The position numbers and the translations under genes are program-made. From positions 1 through 64,000 of the forward strand of contig NZ_WHNX01000010.1 in the NCBI RefSeq assembly GCF_009362815.1: a DNA stretch of 64,000 nucleotides, given 5' to 3'. The notes below the pieces were generated by a model, which was not told the origin of the DNA, did not search any database, and was given only the letters and a program-made list of their open reading frames with translations. The stretch's first letter is position 1, and the number at the start of each line of letters is the position of its first letter. This document shows, piece by piece, positions 63,669 to 64,000 of this stretch. The stretch is from Alkalibaculum sporogenes. Its GTDB lineage: Bacteria; Bacillota; Clostridia; Eubacteriales; Alkalibacteraceae.

Positions 63669-64000
63669 CAAAAACAGTTAGTTTTATTACTGAAAATTTT
63701 GATAAGTATGACCCGAATTCTATAGATTCTTATCTTAATATTAATGGTTTTACGGCTGTTAGAAAGGCAATAACGACTCTATCATCTGGAGAAATTATAA
63801 ACATAGCAAAATCTGCCACTATTAAGGGAAGAGGTGGTGCAGCATATGATACAGGAAGAAAGTGGGGTCAAGCTGCAGCTGTACAAGGAGATAATAAGGT
63901 AGTAATTTGTAATGCTGATGAAGGCGAACCATGTACATTTAAGGATAGAAGTATACTGTCAAAAGATCCATTTCGTCTCATTGAAGGTATGATTATTGCA
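63665..64000 (+). CDS. NADH-binding 51-kDa-type flavoprotein subunit (partial)
   Basis: The first 112 residues of a NuoF/HndC-type protein; it runs off the right end. IKGRGGAAYDTGRKWGQA is the FMN/NADH-binding loop and NADEGEPCTFKDR the next signature. It overlaps hndA by 4 nt (ATGA). The protein lacks the N-terminal thioredoxin-like ferredoxin domain seen in many HndC proteins, starting directly with the NuoF fold, so it is nearer the shorter forms. Confidence 0.9.
   Translation, partial: MTKTVSFITENFDKYDPNSIDSYLNINGFTAVRKAITTLSSGEIINIAKSATIKGRGGAAYDTGRKWGQAAAVQGDNKVVICNADEGEPCTFKDRSILSKDPFRLIEGMIIA

Noticed and set aside
63147-64000. Respiratory complex I (nuo) operon
   Set aside because: The two subunits seen are NuoE- and NuoF-like, but in anaerobic Clostridia these usually belong to soluble hydrogenases or formate dehydrogenases. 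Nothing in the window supports a membrane complex.

Overview
The window comes from a low-GC, spore-forming, anaerobic Gram-positive bacterium of the Clostridia. The evidence is strongly AT-rich intergenic DNA, a small acid-soluble spore protein gene, a T-box leader, a HrcA-type CIRCE site and a possible CcpA cre site. The metabolism also fits: indolepyruvate:ferredoxin oxidoreductase with Ptb/Buk, a rubredoxin-flavin reductase, and the start of an HndA/HndC-type NADH-linked iron-sulfur operon. Selenophosphate synthetase plus MnmH (2-selenouridine in tRNA), sigma-54 use and a Tat system recall amino-acid-fermenting genera of the Peptostreptococcales type. I cannot name the genus from sequence alone.

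Layout. 1-5.4 kb: the 3' end of an activator with a Fis-type helix-turn-helix, then a well-formed -24/-12 sigma-54 promoter and a tightly coupled operon ptb-iorA-iorB-(membrane protein)-buk, which would ferment 2-oxoacids with ATP formation. 5.7-10.7 kb: an unknown membrane-anchored protein, glnS, a split ThrE exporter, a free-standing corrinoid-protein cap domain and a SASP. 11-24.3 kb: mostly housekeeping genes (a GGDEF/degenerate HD-GYP protein, a DksA-like zinc protein, tcdA, a DAHP synthase, a lipoprotein, dxr, an ArsR-like regulator, an M23 peptidase, a Cof phosphatase, malic enzyme, a CBS protein and a rhomboid-like protein). 24.5-33.5 kb: a chemoreceptor, a rubredoxin-flavin reductase, a frameshifted OsmC gene, azlCD, transketolase, CIRCE-htpG and tRNA-Ala(GGC).

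33.6-39.6 kb looks acquired: a UroD/MtaA-like methyltransferase gene between two copies of one terminator hairpin, then a TetR regulator divergent from an MMPL transporter and a secreted helical partner with visibly higher GC. 39.7-46.5 kb: thioesterase, mnmH-selD, a LapA-domain protein, uvsE and a TrpB2-type tryptophan synthase beta protein behind a T-box whose specifier reads as TGG (Trp). 46.9-52.2 kb: an ABC-2 exporter (ATPase and two permeases) divergent from a histidine kinase/response regulator pair, the same set of parts as Bacillus lnrJK-lnrLMN. 52.4-57.5 kb: a solitary larE, then a tatA-tatA-tatC operon ending in a Tat-signal FAD lipoprotein and divergent from a LysR regulator. 57.6-64 kb: a degenerate EAL-HDOD protein, a YfbR-like HD nucleotidase, a large KaiC-like/PPDK ATP-grasp fusion without phosphotransfer His or PEP domains, and an hndA-hndC operon cut by the window end.

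Several structured non-coding elements recur: two copies of a hairpin element (39/41 core matches), IS200/IS605-like end modules, a 55-nt repeat shared by two unrelated intergenic regions, and many strong bidirectional terminators between convergent genes. I see no CRISPR array, intact insertion sequence, phage or replication origin.
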